Source: Silanimonas sp021297925
GTDB taxonomy: Bacteria > Pseudomonadota > Gammaproteobacteria > Xanthomonadales > Xanthomonadaceae
Direction of reading: 5' to 3'
NCBI GenBank assembly: GCA_027532825.1
Contig: JAPZTL010000016.1
Span: 1-43,701, forward strand
DNA: 43,701 nucleotides
The notes below the pieces were generated by a model that saw only the letters and a list, made by a program, of their open reading frames with translations, made no database searches and was not told the DNA's origin. The translations under genes were made by a program, and so were the position numbers. Shown in pieces: positions 7,581-16,988 of this stretch (its first letter is position 1; each line of letters begins with the position of its first letter).

Positions 7581-8222
7581 TCACCAGCGAAGCCACCGCG
7601 TGGCGGTGGCTCGGGTCAGCGTGACGGTGGCGACCAGCGCCAGTCCGTACCAGACCAAGACGTACCCCGGTTGGTCGGCTTGGCAATGGAAGGCGTAGGC
7701 GAAGGCCCCGATGGCACCGGCCGCCCAGCCGACGGCGCGAGCCGCGCGGGCCGGCTCGGTCGGTGCGGCGCGACGCAGGGCCCACAGCATGGCCGCGGCC
7801 GGTAGCACGGAGAGCAGCGGCACCATCGTCAGGCAGACGAGGATCGTCGGCGAATGGAACAGCGCCAGGCGCTCGCCGGCGGGCGCCGAGACGACCGTCA
7901 CCACGGTCGCGACCGCCAGCCAAAGCGGCGCGGCCCAACGCAGGCGCTCGGTGGACCGCAGCGGACGACCCGGCAGTCCCACGCGGTGGGCCGCGACGGT
8001 GGCCAGGGCCACCAGCAGGGCCAAGGCTCCGGCCTTCTGCCAGAACAGCGGCGCCGCGAGCGCATCGACCACGTCCGGACGCGGGCCAAGCACGGCCGCC
8101 ATGAGGACGAAGGCGGCGAGCAGCCCGGCAAACGCGGCGAGGGCCGTATCGCGCAGGGGGCGGCCCTTCGGCAGGGCGTCGGGCTGGCGCGCCAACAGGG
8201 TGATGAGGTCGTCGGTCTTCAT
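7581..8222 (-). CDS. DUF1109/NrsF-type anti-sigma factor, membrane protein
   Basis: 213 residues with about six hydrophobic helices and a short cytoplasmic N-terminus beginning MKTDDLITLL, the hallmark of DUF1109 (NrsF) proteins. The family's CxxDxP motif is visible near the C-terminus as CQADQPGYVLVWYGLAL. Such proteins hold a partner ECF sigma factor at the membrane and release it under stress, described for oxidative or metal stress in Caulobacter. The ATG overlaps the stop of the ECF gene by 4 bp (ATGA), so the two are translated together and are surely partners. Confidence 0.85.
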   Translation of the reverse strand: MKTDDLITLLARQPDALPKGRPLRDTALAAFAGLLAAFVLMAAVLGPRPDVVDALAAPLFWQKAGALALLVALATVAAHRVGLPGRPLRSTERLRWAAPLWLAVATVVTVVSAPAGERLALFHSPTILVCLTMVPLLSVLPAAAMLWALRRAAPTEPARAARAVGWAAGAIGAFAYAFHCQADQPGYVLVWYGLALVATVTLTRATATRWLRW

Positions 8223-8797
8223 GGGGTGTCGCCTTCCGCGGCGAGGCGCTTGGCGAGCGCCTTCAAGCCGCGGTGGATACCGACCTTGACGGCGGAAACG
8301 GAAAGCCCGGTGGCGTGGGCCGCCTCCGCCACGGACCGGCCCTCGAGCTTCACGAGCTCGATCGGGCGGCGCTGCTTGTCGGGCAGGTGCGCGAGCAGCA
8401 CGGCGAGGTCGGCGCCGGCCTGCGGCTCGCTGGCCTCCGAGCCATCGGCGAATTCCTGGGTCTCGGCCAGCAGGTCGAGGCTCGATTCACGGCCGGGCTG
8501 GCGGCGGCGCAGCAGGTCGACGAGCTTGTAGCGGGCGATGGCGTACAGCCAGGGCTCGAAGGGCTGGGCAGCGTCATAGGTGTGCGACTTCAGGTGTAGC
8601 GCCAGCAGGCACTCCTGCACCACGTCCTCGGTGTCGCCGAGCATGCCCGGCGCCATCCGCTGGAGTTTGGCGGCGGTGAAGCGCCGCAGCAGCACGGCGC
8701 ATTCCCGCAGCGCCTGCGCGTAGCGCGCCCCGTCCCCGCCGCGGCCTGCGCAGAACAGCGTGCCGAGGGCGGAGGCGGTCGGTGGTGGCGGCGTCAT
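8219..8797 (-). CDS. ECF-type RNA polymerase sigma factor
   Basis: I choose ATG 8797 (192 residues); GTG 8823 is a possible alternative, and neither has a good ribosome site. Sigma region 2 (about residues 30-90) includes DTEDVVQECLLALHLK and FEPWLYAIARYKLVDLLRR, the -10 recognition helices. Region 4 (about 125-185) includes LPDKQRRPIELVKLEG and a helix-turn-helix SVAEAAHATGLSVSAVKVGI. The linker is acidic. It is followed with a 4-bp overlap by a DUF1109 anti-sigma. Targets are unknown; the sigma gene lies downstream of the GGDEF-EAL gene with an 80-bp gap. Confidence 0.9.
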   Translation of the reverse strand: MTPPPPTASALGTLFCAGRGGDGARYAQALRECAVLLRRFTAAKLQRMAPGMLGDTEDVVQECLLALHLKSHTYDAAQPFEPWLYAIARYKLVDLLRRRQPGRESSLDLLAETQEFADGSEASEPQAGADLAVLLAHLPDKQRRPIELVKLEGRSVAEAAHATGLSVSAVKVGIHRGLKALAKRLAAEGDTP

Positions 8798-8877
8798 CGC
8801 GAAGGGCAGGGTCAGGGCGGTCACGGGGGCGCCGGAGGGCGGGGCATGCCCCCGGTACGGCCCGGGATGGCCCGCGG

Positions 8878-11007
8878 TTACACCAGCGTGCGCCGGCGGA
8901 GGAAGGACTCGGCGAAGCGCGCCGCGACGGCAGGGCGGCCGAGGTGGTAGCCCTGCAGCACGGCGCATTGGCGTGCTGCGAGGTATTCGGCCTGGGCGGC
9001 CGTCTCCACGCCCTCCGCTACCACGGTCAGGCCGAAGTGCCGACCCATCGCGAGGATCGCATCGACGATGGCGGCGTCGTCGGCGTCGCTGCCGAGGTCG
9101 CGAACGAAGGTCTTGTCGATCTTCAGCCCGTCGGCCGGCAGGCGCTTGAGGTAGGCCATCGACGAGTACCCGGTACCGAAGTCGTCGATGAAGAAGCGAA
9201 CACCCCTTCCGCGCAAGGTCTGCATGCGTTCGATCGCACTGTCGATATCGCCGAGCACCACGCCTTCGGTGATCTCGAGGACCAGCGCCGACGGCGGCAC
9301 CTCGGCTTCATGGAGCGCGGCCATCAGCTGGTCCTCGAAGCCCTGCTGGCGGAACTGGCGCGGGCTGATGTTCACGCTGACGTACTGGTCCGGGCCCAGC
9401 AGGCCGTCGGTCCGCCAGGTCCGCACCTGTCGCAGCACCGCGCGGAGCACCCAGTCGCCGATCTGCACGATCAGGCCGGATTCCTCGCACAGCGGGATGA
9501 ACTGTGCCGGCGACACCGGGCCGCGCTGCGGGTGGGTCCAGCGCACCAGGGCTTCGGCGCCGCAGAGGGTCCCGCGGATGTCGATCAAGGGCTGGTAGGC
9601 CACGTCGAGCGCGCCGTCCTCCAAGGCTTGGCGGAGGTCGCTTTCCAGTGCGTGGCGTTCCTCCATCGCCTTTAGAAGGTCATGCTGGAAGAAATGCACG
9701 ATGTTCCGGCCTTCCGACTTGGCCTGGTACATGGCGGTGTCGGCGTGCTTGATAAGGTCTTCGGGGGTGCCGCCGCTTTCCGGGAAGACGGTCACGCCGA
9801 TCGACGCGGAGAGGCGGAACACCTCCCCGCGGACGACGATGGGCTCGGCGACCGCCGCCCGCAGCTTCTCGGCGGCGATGCGGGCGTTCTGAACCACGCG
9901 CTCGCGCAGCTCGCCAAGCATCGGCAGCAGCGCCACGAACTCGTCGCCGCCGAGTCGTGCGACGAGGTCGATCTCGCGCAGGGACGACTTCAACCGGCGT
10001 GCCATTTCGATGAGCACGGCATCGCCGATGCTGTGGCCACGGGCGTCGTTGAGGGTCTTGAAGTGGTCGAGGTCGATGAACATCATCGCACCCATCGTGC
10101 CGCTCCGCTCGGCGACGGCCAGCTCGTGCGCGAGGCGCTGGTAGAGCAGCCGCCGGTTCGGAAGGTTGGTCAGCGCGTCGTGGTTCGCGAGGTGGTCCGC
10201 CGTCGCCTCGGCCCGGAGCCGCGCCGCGATGTCGGCCTGCAGCTCCGCGTTGGCGTCCTCCAGATCACGGTAGGCGCGGTGCAGGCTGGTCCGCATCACC
10301 TCGAGGGCGTCGATCACGCGGTCGATCTCGTCGCCCCGGCCGTGCCGGCGCCGGCGCACCCGGAAGCTCGCGCTCGGATCGCGCAGGTCGAACGCCGTCG
10401 CCGCCTTCGCCAAGGCCGACAGGTGTCGCGTGATGATCTGCCGGACGATCAGCAGCAGGGCCAGTCCGATCAGCAGGGTGATGCTTCCCTGTGTCAGCAG
10501 GATGTTCACCGCGCGATCACGAGCCACCTTCTGCATCGCCGCCTGGTCGAGCAGGATGCGCAGCGTGCCCAGCGGCGCATCCTCGCCATCGCGACGGTAG
10601 ACCAGCGGCATCCGCTCGGCGCGAAGGCCGGGGCGGTCCGCCTCGCCCACGCGGGCTCGGACCGCGCCGTCGGCCCCGCCCTCGCCACGCTCGCGCACCT
10701 CGACCGCGGCGACGTAGGGGCGCTGGAGGATCCCGTCGAGCTGCAGCTTCAGTTGCGCATCGTCGTAGTTCCAGAGCGACAGTGCGATCGGGTCGAGGTT
10801 GGCGCGCCGGATGCGTTCGAGGTCGGCGTCCAGCTCCTTCACGTCCGCCCGGTAGTCGGCCAGGACCTCCGTGAGCGCGACGCCGAAGGTGATGGCCGTG
10901 CTGGCCACCAGCATCAGCGCGATGAGCCGGGCGCCCAGCCCCGAGGCAATCCCCCGGAGGCGGTCGAGCCGCCCCGCCCCCCTTACGCCCTGGGCCCCTC
11001 CCGCCAT
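8878..11007 (-). CDS. Membrane GGDEF-EAL protein (cyclic di-GMP turnover)
   Basis: Start ATG 11007 after GAGGGC; an in-frame ATG at 11049 lacks a ribosome site. 709 residues. A first helix at about 25-48, a periplasmic domain of about 120 residues, and a second helix at about 170-188 lead to a HAMP-like linker and coiled coil. The GGDEF domain keeps GGDEF (353-357) with an inhibitory site RxxD (344-347) five residues before it. The EAL domain keeps AEALVRW (Glu485), DDFGTGYSS, KIDKTFV and EGVET. Both halves therefore look catalytically competent, so the net direction of c-di-GMP turnover cannot be predicted. It lies 95 bp downstream of pfp. Confidence 0.9.
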   Translation of the reverse strand: MAGGAQGVRGAGRLDRLRGIASGLGARLIALMLVASTAITFGVALTEVLADYRADVKELDADLERIRRANLDPIALSLWNYDDAQLKLQLDGILQRPYVAAVEVRERGEGGADGAVRARVGEADRPGLRAERMPLVYRRDGEDAPLGTLRILLDQAAMQKVARDRAVNILLTQGSITLLIGLALLLIVRQIITRHLSALAKAATAFDLRDPSASFRVRRRRHGRGDEIDRVIDALEVMRTSLHRAYRDLEDANAELQADIAARLRAEATADHLANHDALTNLPNRRLLYQRLAHELAVAERSGTMGAMMFIDLDHFKTLNDARGHSIGDAVLIEMARRLKSSLREIDLVARLGGDEFVALLPMLGELRERVVQNARIAAEKLRAAVAEPIVVRGEVFRLSASIGVTVFPESGGTPEDLIKHADTAMYQAKSEGRNIVHFFQHDLLKAMEERHALESDLRQALEDGALDVAYQPLIDIRGTLCGAEALVRWTHPQRGPVSPAQFIPLCEESGLIVQIGDWVLRAVLRQVRTWRTDGLLGPDQYVSVNISPRQFRQQGFEDQLMAALHEAEVPPSALVLEITEGVVLGDIDSAIERMQTLRGRGVRFFIDDFGTGYSSMAYLKRLPADGLKIDKTFVRDLGSDADDAAIVDAILAMGRHFGLTVVAEGVETAAQAEYLAARQCAVLQGYHLGRPAVAARFAESFLRRRTLV

Positions 11008-11102
11008 GCCCTCGCCCTCGCCGTCGGCACGCCTGATGTCCGCCAGCATAGCCGCGCCCGACGGACCCCGTCGCGGCCCGCCACGACGGGGTCCGCCACG
11101 AC

Positions 11103-12356
11103 TCAGCGCGACCAGGCCGGCAGAGTCTTGGGCCGCAGGGGCAGGGTCGGGCGCACGAAGGCCGGGAGCCCGTCCTTGCCGTACGGCGGCGGTGCTTCGC
11201 CGCGGATCAGCGGCTCTAGGTAGGTGCGGCAGGCCTCGGTGATGCCGAAGCCGTCCTTGCGGATGAAGGCCTTCGGCATCGTCTTCTCGTGGTTCGCGAT
11301 CTCCGAGAGCGGGTGCGGCACGATCTTCCAGCGGTAGGGTTTGTCGCTGGTGCGCTGGATGGTCGGCATCACGCCGTTCTTGCCGGCCAGCGCCAGTTCG
11401 ACCGCGGCCTTGCCGACCGCCATGGCGTGGGCGAGGTCGGTCTTGCTGGCGAGATGGCGCGCCGAGCGCTGCAGGTAGTCCGGCACCGTCCAGTGCACCT
11501 TCACGCCCAGCTTGTCCTTGCACAGGGCGGCCAGCATCGGGCCGACGCCGCCGAGCTGCGAGTGCCCGAAGGCGTCCTTGCCACCGGCCTCGGCGACGAA
11601 GCGGCCGTCGGCGTGGCGGATGCCTTCCGACACCACCACGACGCAATAGCCCACCTTCTTCACCACGGCCTGAACTTTGGCCAGGAAGGCGGCCTCGTCG
11701 AAGGCGTTTTCGGGGAACAGGATGATGTGTGGGGCCTGGTCCTCGCCGCGGCCCGCAAGGCCCGCGGCGGCGGCCAGCCAGCCGGCGTGGCGGCCCATCA
11801 CCTCGTAGACGAAGACCTTGGTCGAGGTGTCGGCCATCGCGGCCACGTCGAGCGCGGCCTCGGCCACGGAGACCGCCGTGTACTTCGCGGCCGAGCCGAA
11901 GCCGGGGCAGCAGTCGGTCACCACGAGGTCGTTGTCGACCGTCTTCGGCACGCCGATGCAGGTGAGCGGGTAGCCGAGCTCGGTTGCGACCTTCGAGAGC
12001 TTCAGCGCGGTGTCGGCCGAGTCGTTGCCGCCGTTGTAGAGGAACCAGCGGATGTCGTGGGCGCGGAAGACGTCGATCAGGCGCTCGTATTGGGCGCGGT
12101 CCTGCTCGATGGATTTCAGCTTGAAGCGGCAGCTGCCGAAGGCGCCACCGGGCGTGTGGGCCAGCGCCTTGATCTCGGCGGCCTTGAGCTTGCGGGTGTC
12201 GTAGAGCTCTTCGCGGAGCGCGCCGAGGATGCCGTTCTTCGCCCACAGCGTGGGCACCTTGCGGGCGCGGGCGGTGGCCAGCACGGCGCTGGCCGTGGCG
12301 TTGATGACGGCGGTGACGCCGCCGGACTGGGCGTAGAGGAGATGGCCTTTCGGCAT
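11103..12356 (-). CDS. pfp: Pyrophosphate-dependent 6-phosphofructokinase
   Basis: Start ATG 12356 has GGAG 6 nt before it; an upstream ATG at 12368 is less likely. 417 residues. It interconverts fructose 6-phosphate and fructose 1,6-bisphosphate with PPi instead of ATP. The donor signature is GGND (109-112), where ATP enzymes have GGDG, and PKTVDND (137-143), where ATP enzymes have PGTIDND. MGRHAGW and the sugar-binding GGVGPML region are also present. The reaction is reversible and serves glycolysis and gluconeogenesis. Its proximity to hppA suggests shared PPi metabolism. It is divergent from adk across a 183-bp control region. Confidence 0.95.
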   Translation of the reverse strand: MPKGHLLYAQSGGVTAVINATASAVLATARARKVPTLWAKNGILGALREELYDTRKLKAAEIKALAHTPGGAFGSCRFKLKSIEQDRAQYERLIDVFRAHDIRWFLYNGGNDSADTALKLSKVATELGYPLTCIGVPKTVDNDLVVTDCCPGFGSAAKYTAVSVAEAALDVAAMADTSTKVFVYEVMGRHAGWLAAAAGLAGRGEDQAPHIILFPENAFDEAAFLAKVQAVVKKVGYCVVVVSEGIRHADGRFVAEAGGKDAFGHSQLGGVGPMLAALCKDKLGVKVHWTVPDYLQRSARHLASKTDLAHAMAVGKAAVELALAGKNGVMPTIQRTSDKPYRWKIVPHPLSEIANHEKTMPKAFIRKDGFGITEACRTYLEPLIRGEAPPPYGKDGLPAFVRPTLPLRPKTLPAWSR

Positions 12357-12421
12357 GGGATGCTCCATGGGGCTGGGCGGGGCCGCAGGCGGCCCGGGCC
12401 CGTCATTGAAGCCTTTCCCGT

Positions 12422-12450
12422 TTGACTTCACCACCGGGGGCCGCTAGCGT
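12422..12450 (+). promoter_or_regulatory. Promoter of adk-mpl
   Basis: TTGACT (12422-12427) and TAGCGT (12445-12450) are spaced by 17 bp, a good sigma-70-type match ending 90 bp before the adk start. The same TAGCGT -10 recurs in a candidate promoter at 18896-18924. Confidence 0.6.
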
Positions 12451-12539
12451 TCTTCCGTCCGCACGGCCTGTCCGCGGCCCCCCATATCGTGAGAGGGGGT
12501 GAAGACGGTGCCGTGCGTCATCGTTTCTGGAGACCTCGA

Positions 12540-13106
12540 ATGCGACTCGTCTTCCTCGGGCCCAACGGTTCCGGCAAGGGCACGCAGGCCACCCGGCTGC
12601 GCGAGCATTTCCGCATCGCGCACATCTCGACCGGCGACCTGCTGCGCGCCGAGGTCGCGGCGGGCACCCCGCTCGGCCTGAAGGCCAAGGCGGTCATGGA
12701 GGCCGGCCAGCTCGTGTCCGACGACATCGTGCTGGGCATGCTCGAGTCTCGACTCGCCCAGCCCGACACCGCCAACGGTTTCATCCTCGACGGCTACCCG
12801 CGCAACCTCGCGCAGGCCCACGCCCTCGACGCCCTGCTGGCGCGCATCGGCCAGCCGCTCGACGCCGTCGTCAAGTTCGAGGTGCCGGACGAGGTCATCA
12901 CCGGGCGTTGCGAGATCCGCTACGCCGCCGAAGGCCGCGCCGACGACGAGCCGACCAAGGTGCGCAAGCGCCTCGCGATCTACCACAGCGACACCGCGCC
13001 GATCGCCGAGCTGTACCGTGCGCGCGGCATGCTGGCGGTGGTCGACGGCGTCGGCCCGGTCGACGAGGTCTTCGGTCGGATCGTCTCGGCCCTGCCGCAG
13101 CGCTGA
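12540..13106 (+). CDS. adk: Adenylate kinase, short form
   Basis: ATG 12540 has GGAG 7 nt upstream; 188 residues. It equilibrates AMP and ATP with two ADP in the cytosol. The P-loop is GPNGSGKGTQ (Asn in place of the usual second Pro), then HISTGDLLRAE, GFILDGYPRN and, instead of the long LID domain with its Cys4 or hydrogen-bonded lid, a short AEGRADDEPTKVRKRL loop. This short type is usual in Xanthomonas relatives. mpl begins 5 bp after the stop. Confidence 0.95.
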   Translation: MRLVFLGPNGSGKGTQATRLREHFRIAHISTGDLLRAEVAAGTPLGLKAKAVMEAGQLVSDDIVLGMLESRLAQPDTANGFILDGYPRNLAQAHALDALLARIGQPLDAVVKFEVPDEVITGRCEIRYAAEGRADDEPTKVRKRLAIYHSDTAPIAELYRARGMLAVVDGVGPVDEVFGRIVSALPQR

Positions 13107-13111
13107 GTCCC

Positions 13112-14509
13112 TTGCGGCTCCACATCCTCGGCATCTGCGGCACCTTCATGGGCGGCATCGCCGCCCTCGCGCGCGAGCTCGGCCATGCGGTCGAGGGCAG
13201 CGACCAGAACGTCTACCCGCCGATGAGCACCCAGCTCGAACGTCTGGGCATCACGCTGGCCTCGGGCTACGCGCCGGCCCACATCAGCGCCGGCGTCGAC
13301 GAGGTCGTCGTCGGCAATGCGCTGTCGCGCGGCAACCCCGCCGTCGAACACGTGCTCGACGCCGGGATGCGCTACGCCTCCGGCGCGCAGTGGCTGTCGG
13401 AGCACGTGCTGCGAGGCCGCGAGACGCTGGCCGTCGCCGGCACGCACGGCAAGACCACCACCACCTCGCTGCTGGCGTGGCTGCTGGAGTCCGCCGGCCG
13501 CGATCCCGGCTTCCTCGTCGGCGGCGTGCCGGAGAACTTCGGTGTGTCCGCACGCCTCGGCACCGGCCGCGAGTTCGTCGTCGAAGCCGACGAGTACGAC
13601 ACCGCCTTCTTCGACAAGCGCAGCAAGTTCGTGCACTACCGGCCGACGGTGGCGGTGCTGAACAACCTCGAGTACGACCACGCCGACATCTTCCCCGACC
13701 TCGCCGCGATCCAGCGCCAGTTCCACCACCTCGTGCGCATCGTGCCGGGGCGTGGGCGGCTGGTTGTCAACGGCGAGGACGGGTCGCTGGCCGAGGTGCT
13801 GGCGATGGGCTGCTGGACCCCGGTGGAGCGCTTCGGTGTCGTCGACGCCGAAGGCCGCCCCGAGGTGGCGACGCCCGGTGGCGCGACGCTCGACTGGACG
13901 GCCCGACTGCTGGCCGCCGACGGCTCGCGCTTCGTCGTCGCGCATCGCGGCGTTGAGCTCGGCACGGTCGAATGGCCGCTGCTCGGCCGCCACAACGTGA
14001 TGAACGCCTTGGCCGCGCTGGCCGCTGCTGCTGCGGTGGGCTGCGATGCCCGCGCCCTGCTGCCGGCCTTCGCCGGTTTCGCCAGCGCCAAGCGCCGCCT
14101 CGAGGTGATCGGCACGGCGCGCGGGGTGACGGTCTACGACGATTTCGCCCACCACCCGACCGCGATCCGCACGACGCTCGAGGGCCTGCGCGCGAAGGTC
14201 GGCAGCGCGCGCGTGATCGCGGCCCTAGAGCCGCGAAGCAATTCGATGCGCCTCGGCGCGCACGCCGATGCGCTGGCGCCCTCGCTCGATCCGGCCGATG
14301 CCACGGTGTTCCTGCACCGCCCGAACCTGCCGTGGGATGCCGCCAAGGTCGTCGCCGCCGTCCGCGGTGCGGCGAGCACCGTGCCCGATGTCGACGCGAT
14401 GATCGCGCGCCTCGCCGCCGAGGCCGGCGAGGGCGACCACGTCGTGTTCATGTCCAACGGCGGTTTCGAGGACGCGCCGAGGCGGTTCCTGCGCGCGCTG
14501 CAGGGCTGA
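13112..14509 (+). CDS. mpl: UDP-N-acetylmuramate:L-Ala-D-Glu-meso-DAP ligase (cell-wall recycling)
   Basis: Starts at TTG 13112, because the N-terminal Rossmann strand LHILGICGTFMGG is needed and a later ATG (13148) would remove it. 465 residues, normal for Mpl. It attaches the recycled murein tripeptide to UDP-MurNAc in the cytoplasm. Visible motifs are the ATP loop GTHGKTT (110-116), EADEYDTAFFDKRSKF (the Mpl type rather than MurC), NNLEYDHADIF, GRHNVMNALAA and DDFAHHPTAI. It lies 5 bp after adk and is presumably co-transcribed from the promoter at 12422. It converges on the Lnt-like gene with only 6 bp between stops. Confidence 0.95.
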   Translation: MRLHILGICGTFMGGIAALARELGHAVEGSDQNVYPPMSTQLERLGITLASGYAPAHISAGVDEVVVGNALSRGNPAVEHVLDAGMRYASGAQWLSEHVLRGRETLAVAGTHGKTTTTSLLAWLLESAGRDPGFLVGGVPENFGVSARLGTGREFVVEADEYDTAFFDKRSKFVHYRPTVAVLNNLEYDHADIFPDLAAIQRQFHHLVRIVPGRGRLVVNGEDGSLAEVLAMGCWTPVERFGVVDAEGRPEVATPGGATLDWTARLLAADGSRFVVAHRGVELGTVEWPLLGRHNVMNALAALAAAAAVGCDARALLPAFAGFASAKRRLEVIGTARGVTVYDDFAHHPTAIRTTLEGLRAKVGSARVIAALEPRSNSMRLGAHADALAPSLDPADATVFLHRPNLPWDAAKVVAAVRGAASTVPDVDAMIARLAAEAGEGDHVVFMSNGGFEDAPRRFLRALQG

Positions 14510-14515
14510 GCGGCC

Positions 14516-16978
14516 TCAGCCCGCGAGCACGCGCCACAGCAGCCAGCCCGGCACGCCGACGTAGAACAGCACGCGGGCGAGGTCTTCGAGCCCGCGTCGC
14601 CAGACGGCGGCTGGTCCCTCCGCCCGCAGCGCGTTCGCCGGCAGCACGAGCCCCTCGATCGCCATGCGGAGCGCTGCGGCGAACAACATCAGGCCCAGCG
14701 CCCACGACGCCCACCAGATCGCCAGGCCGCCGAACCAGGCGCTGGCGCCGAAGGCCTGCCACTCGCCGAACGGCCCGCCGAAGGTGATGCGCTGGTGCAG
14801 CTGGAAGGCGATCACGGCGGGCAGCAGTGGGAACGCCCCGAACTTCAGGGCGGCGTGGTCGGCCCACCGCCGCCGCGCGGCGCCGCGGGCCTCGGCGACC
14901 CGCAGCCTCAGCGCGGCCAGTGGACCGCGCAGGGGCGGCGCCACGTCCTGCCCGGCGAGGGCCGCCTGCAGCGCCTTGGGGCGATCCAGGCGCAGCGACC
15001 ACCGCGCCCCGGAGCCGAGCACGAGGTCCAGCCCCGCTCCGGGCAGTGGGCATCGCCATGGGCGCAGGGCAGTGATCGATGCCAGGGGGATCTCGATACG
15101 TCGGCGGGCCTGCTCGAGCACCAGATGGCCGTCCTGCAGGCGCATCCCGGCCCGACCCGCCCGCGTGATCGCCGCAGCGCCGACCAGCGGCAGCGCGACG
15201 CCCGCGCCGAACAGCGACAGCTGGTCCATCGACTGCACCTGCCAGCCGATGCGGGTCTGCATCCACCAGGCCGACAGGCCGAGCCCGCCGAGCGCGACGA
15301 GGCGCATCGCTGCGGCGGCGAGCCGGGCGCCCGGCGACAGTACCGAGACGTCCAGCGATTCGAGCGGCGCGGTGTCGGTGGTCCCGGCCCGGCGGCGGAC
15401 GGCGATGTGCCCGATCGCGAGCACCCCGAGGAAGACCAGCGCCGCGCGTCCCACCCAGTCGCCCCAACGCACCATCAGGGTCGGTGTCGGATCACGTGCG
15501 GCGATCACCCCGGTCAGCACGGCCTGCTGGCCCATCGTGGTCTGGACGGGTACGTTGCCGGTGGCGTCGACCAGGGCCGAGAGCCCGTTGGTGGTGACGC
15601 GGAGTTGCGGAAGCCGTGTCTCGACGCTGCGGAAGCGGGCGACCGCGAGGTGCAGCCGAGCGCCGGCCGGCCACCCGGTGAACCAGGAGTCGTTGGACAT
15701 CCCGACCAGCGCCTGGGCCCCGAGCCGCGCGGCGTCGATCGCCAGCTGCGGACGCGTGTCGTCGAGGCAGACGAGGGCCTGCACCTGCACCTCGCGGCCG
15801 TCCGCGCTGCGCAGGGGCAGCAGGCGCGCGCCGTCGCCGGCCTGCCAGCCGCCGGTCCAGGGCAGCATGCGCCGCAGCCAAGGCGCATCGAGCCACGTGG
15901 GCACATGCTCGGTCAGCGGGAAGGGGTGGGTCTTGCGATAGGCGCCGACGCGTCCGCGGCCGGGTTCGAGCAGTAAGGCGGCGTTGTACTCACCGGCCGC
16001 ATCGACGTCGAAGCTGCCCAACAGCAGCGGCACGCCCATCGCGTCGACGAAGGCCTGGATCTCGGCGTCGAACATCGCGCCGTCGGCGCTGCGCGGCGCC
16101 CCGAAGGGCGTCGGGTAGACCGTTTCCGACCACAGCAGCACGTCGGCGCCGTGGTCCCGCAGGGCCGCCATCGACAGGCCGTAATGCACGTCGAGCGCTT
16201 CACGCACCACGGCATAGGCGCCGATCTCGCGGCGGCGCCGCTCATAGTCGGCCTGGTTGGCTTGGACCAGCGCCACGCGCAGTGCCTCCGCCGGGGGGGG
16301 AGGCTCGGCGAACTGCTGCAGGCGCATCGCACCGTAGCCGGCCAGCGCGACGGGCAAGAGCCCCGCCAGCGCGAGGGACGGCCACCATGCGCGCCGCCCC
16401 TCGCGACGGCGGCGCCACGCCATCGCGATTGCTTCGTTGGTCCACAGCAGCAGGACGGTCAGGCCGGCCGCGCCGCCAAGGTCCGCGGCCTGGCGCAGCA
16501 GGGCCGAGGGCGCGAGGCCGTGGCCCAGTGTGTCGCCGAGCAGCTTCGGGACCAGTGTTTCCGTGCCGACCCATCCGGCCGCCGCCGCGGCGGCGGCCAG
16601 TGCCACGCCATGGCGTCGGCGCAGGCCTTGCCGGATCAGCGCGAAGGCCAGCCATTGCGGCTGGAACAGCGGTGCGAGCAGCCCGAGAAGCGCGATGCCG
16701 GTGGCCGCGCCGAGGCCGAGGTAGTCGCCGATCGCTGCGCCGAACCAGTGGAAGCCGGCGAGCGTCGTGGCGATCGCCATCCCGAGCCCCTGGACGACGG
16801 CGGCTCGCGGTCCGGCGCGATCCAGGACGAGCAGCCATGGCGCGAGCATCACGAAGCCGAACGGCCACGCGTGCTCCCCGCCAAGCGCATAGACGCCGAA
16901 GAGCGTGGTGCTGGCGGCAAGGGCCGCGGCGGTGCGGATGCCCCGTCGGCGGCCGTCCGACCCCGTCACAGGCGTCAA
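14516..16978 (-). CDS. Lnt-like apolipoprotein N-acyltransferase with a C-terminal extension
   Basis: I choose TTG 16978 (GAGG 8 nt upstream); GTG 16969 is an alternative. 820 residues, against about 510 for ordinary Lnt. Residues 1-225 hold about six membrane helices. The nitrilase-like domain (230-490) keeps the catalytic Glu285 (WSETVYP), Lys349 (YRKTHPFPLTEHVP) and Cys404 (LVCLDD), although the CYE of E. coli Lnt reads CLD. A further helix follows at 505-525. The extra 290 residues (531-820) contain several more membrane helices around a soluble, beta-rich stretch (ARRRIEIPLASITALRPW) resembling a bacterial PH-like domain. Acylation of a lipoprotein or another envelope amine is likely; the substrate is open. 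It follows the unrecognised membrane protein by 10 bp. Confidence 0.75.
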   Translation of the reverse strand: MTPVTGSDGRRRGIRTAAALAASTTLFGVYALGGEHAWPFGFVMLAPWLLVLDRAGPRAAVVQGLGMAIATTLAGFHWFGAAIGDYLGLGAATGIALLGLLAPLFQPQWLAFALIRQGLRRRHGVALAAAAAAAGWVGTETLVPKLLGDTLGHGLAPSALLRQAADLGGAAGLTVLLLWTNEAIAMAWRRRREGRRAWWPSLALAGLLPVALAGYGAMRLQQFAEPPPPAEALRVALVQANQADYERRRREIGAYAVVREALDVHYGLSMAALRDHGADVLLWSETVYPTPFGAPRSADGAMFDAEIQAFVDAMGVPLLLGSFDVDAAGEYNAALLLEPGRGRVGAYRKTHPFPLTEHVPTWLDAPWLRRMLPWTGGWQAGDGARLLPLRSADGREVQVQALVCLDDTRPQLAIDAARLGAQALVGMSNDSWFTGWPAGARLHLAVARFRSVETRLPQLRVTTNGLSALVDATGNVPVQTTMGQQAVLTGVIAARDPTPTLMVRWGDWVGRAALVFLGVLAIGHIAVRRRAGTTDTAPLESLDVSVLSPGARLAAAAMRLVALGGLGLSAWWMQTRIGWQVQSMDQLSLFGAGVALPLVGAAAITRAGRAGMRLQDGHLVLEQARRRIEIPLASITALRPWRCPLPGAGLDLVLGSGARWSLRLDRPKALQAALAGQDVAPPLRGPLAALRLRVAEARGAARRRWADHAALKFGAFPLLPAVIAFQLHQRITFGGPFGEWQAFGASAWFGGLAIWWASWALGLMLFAAALRMAIEGLVLPANALRAEGPAAVWRRGLEDLARVLFYVGVPGWLLWRVLAG

Positions 16979-16988
16979 GCGGCCATCC

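Noticed and set aside
11050..12246. Apparent 1122-residue minus-strand reading frame joining the GGDEF-EAL gene to upstream sequence
   Set aside because: The first 400 residues are Arg/Gly/Pro-rich translation of pfp in another frame. The real gene starts at 11007.
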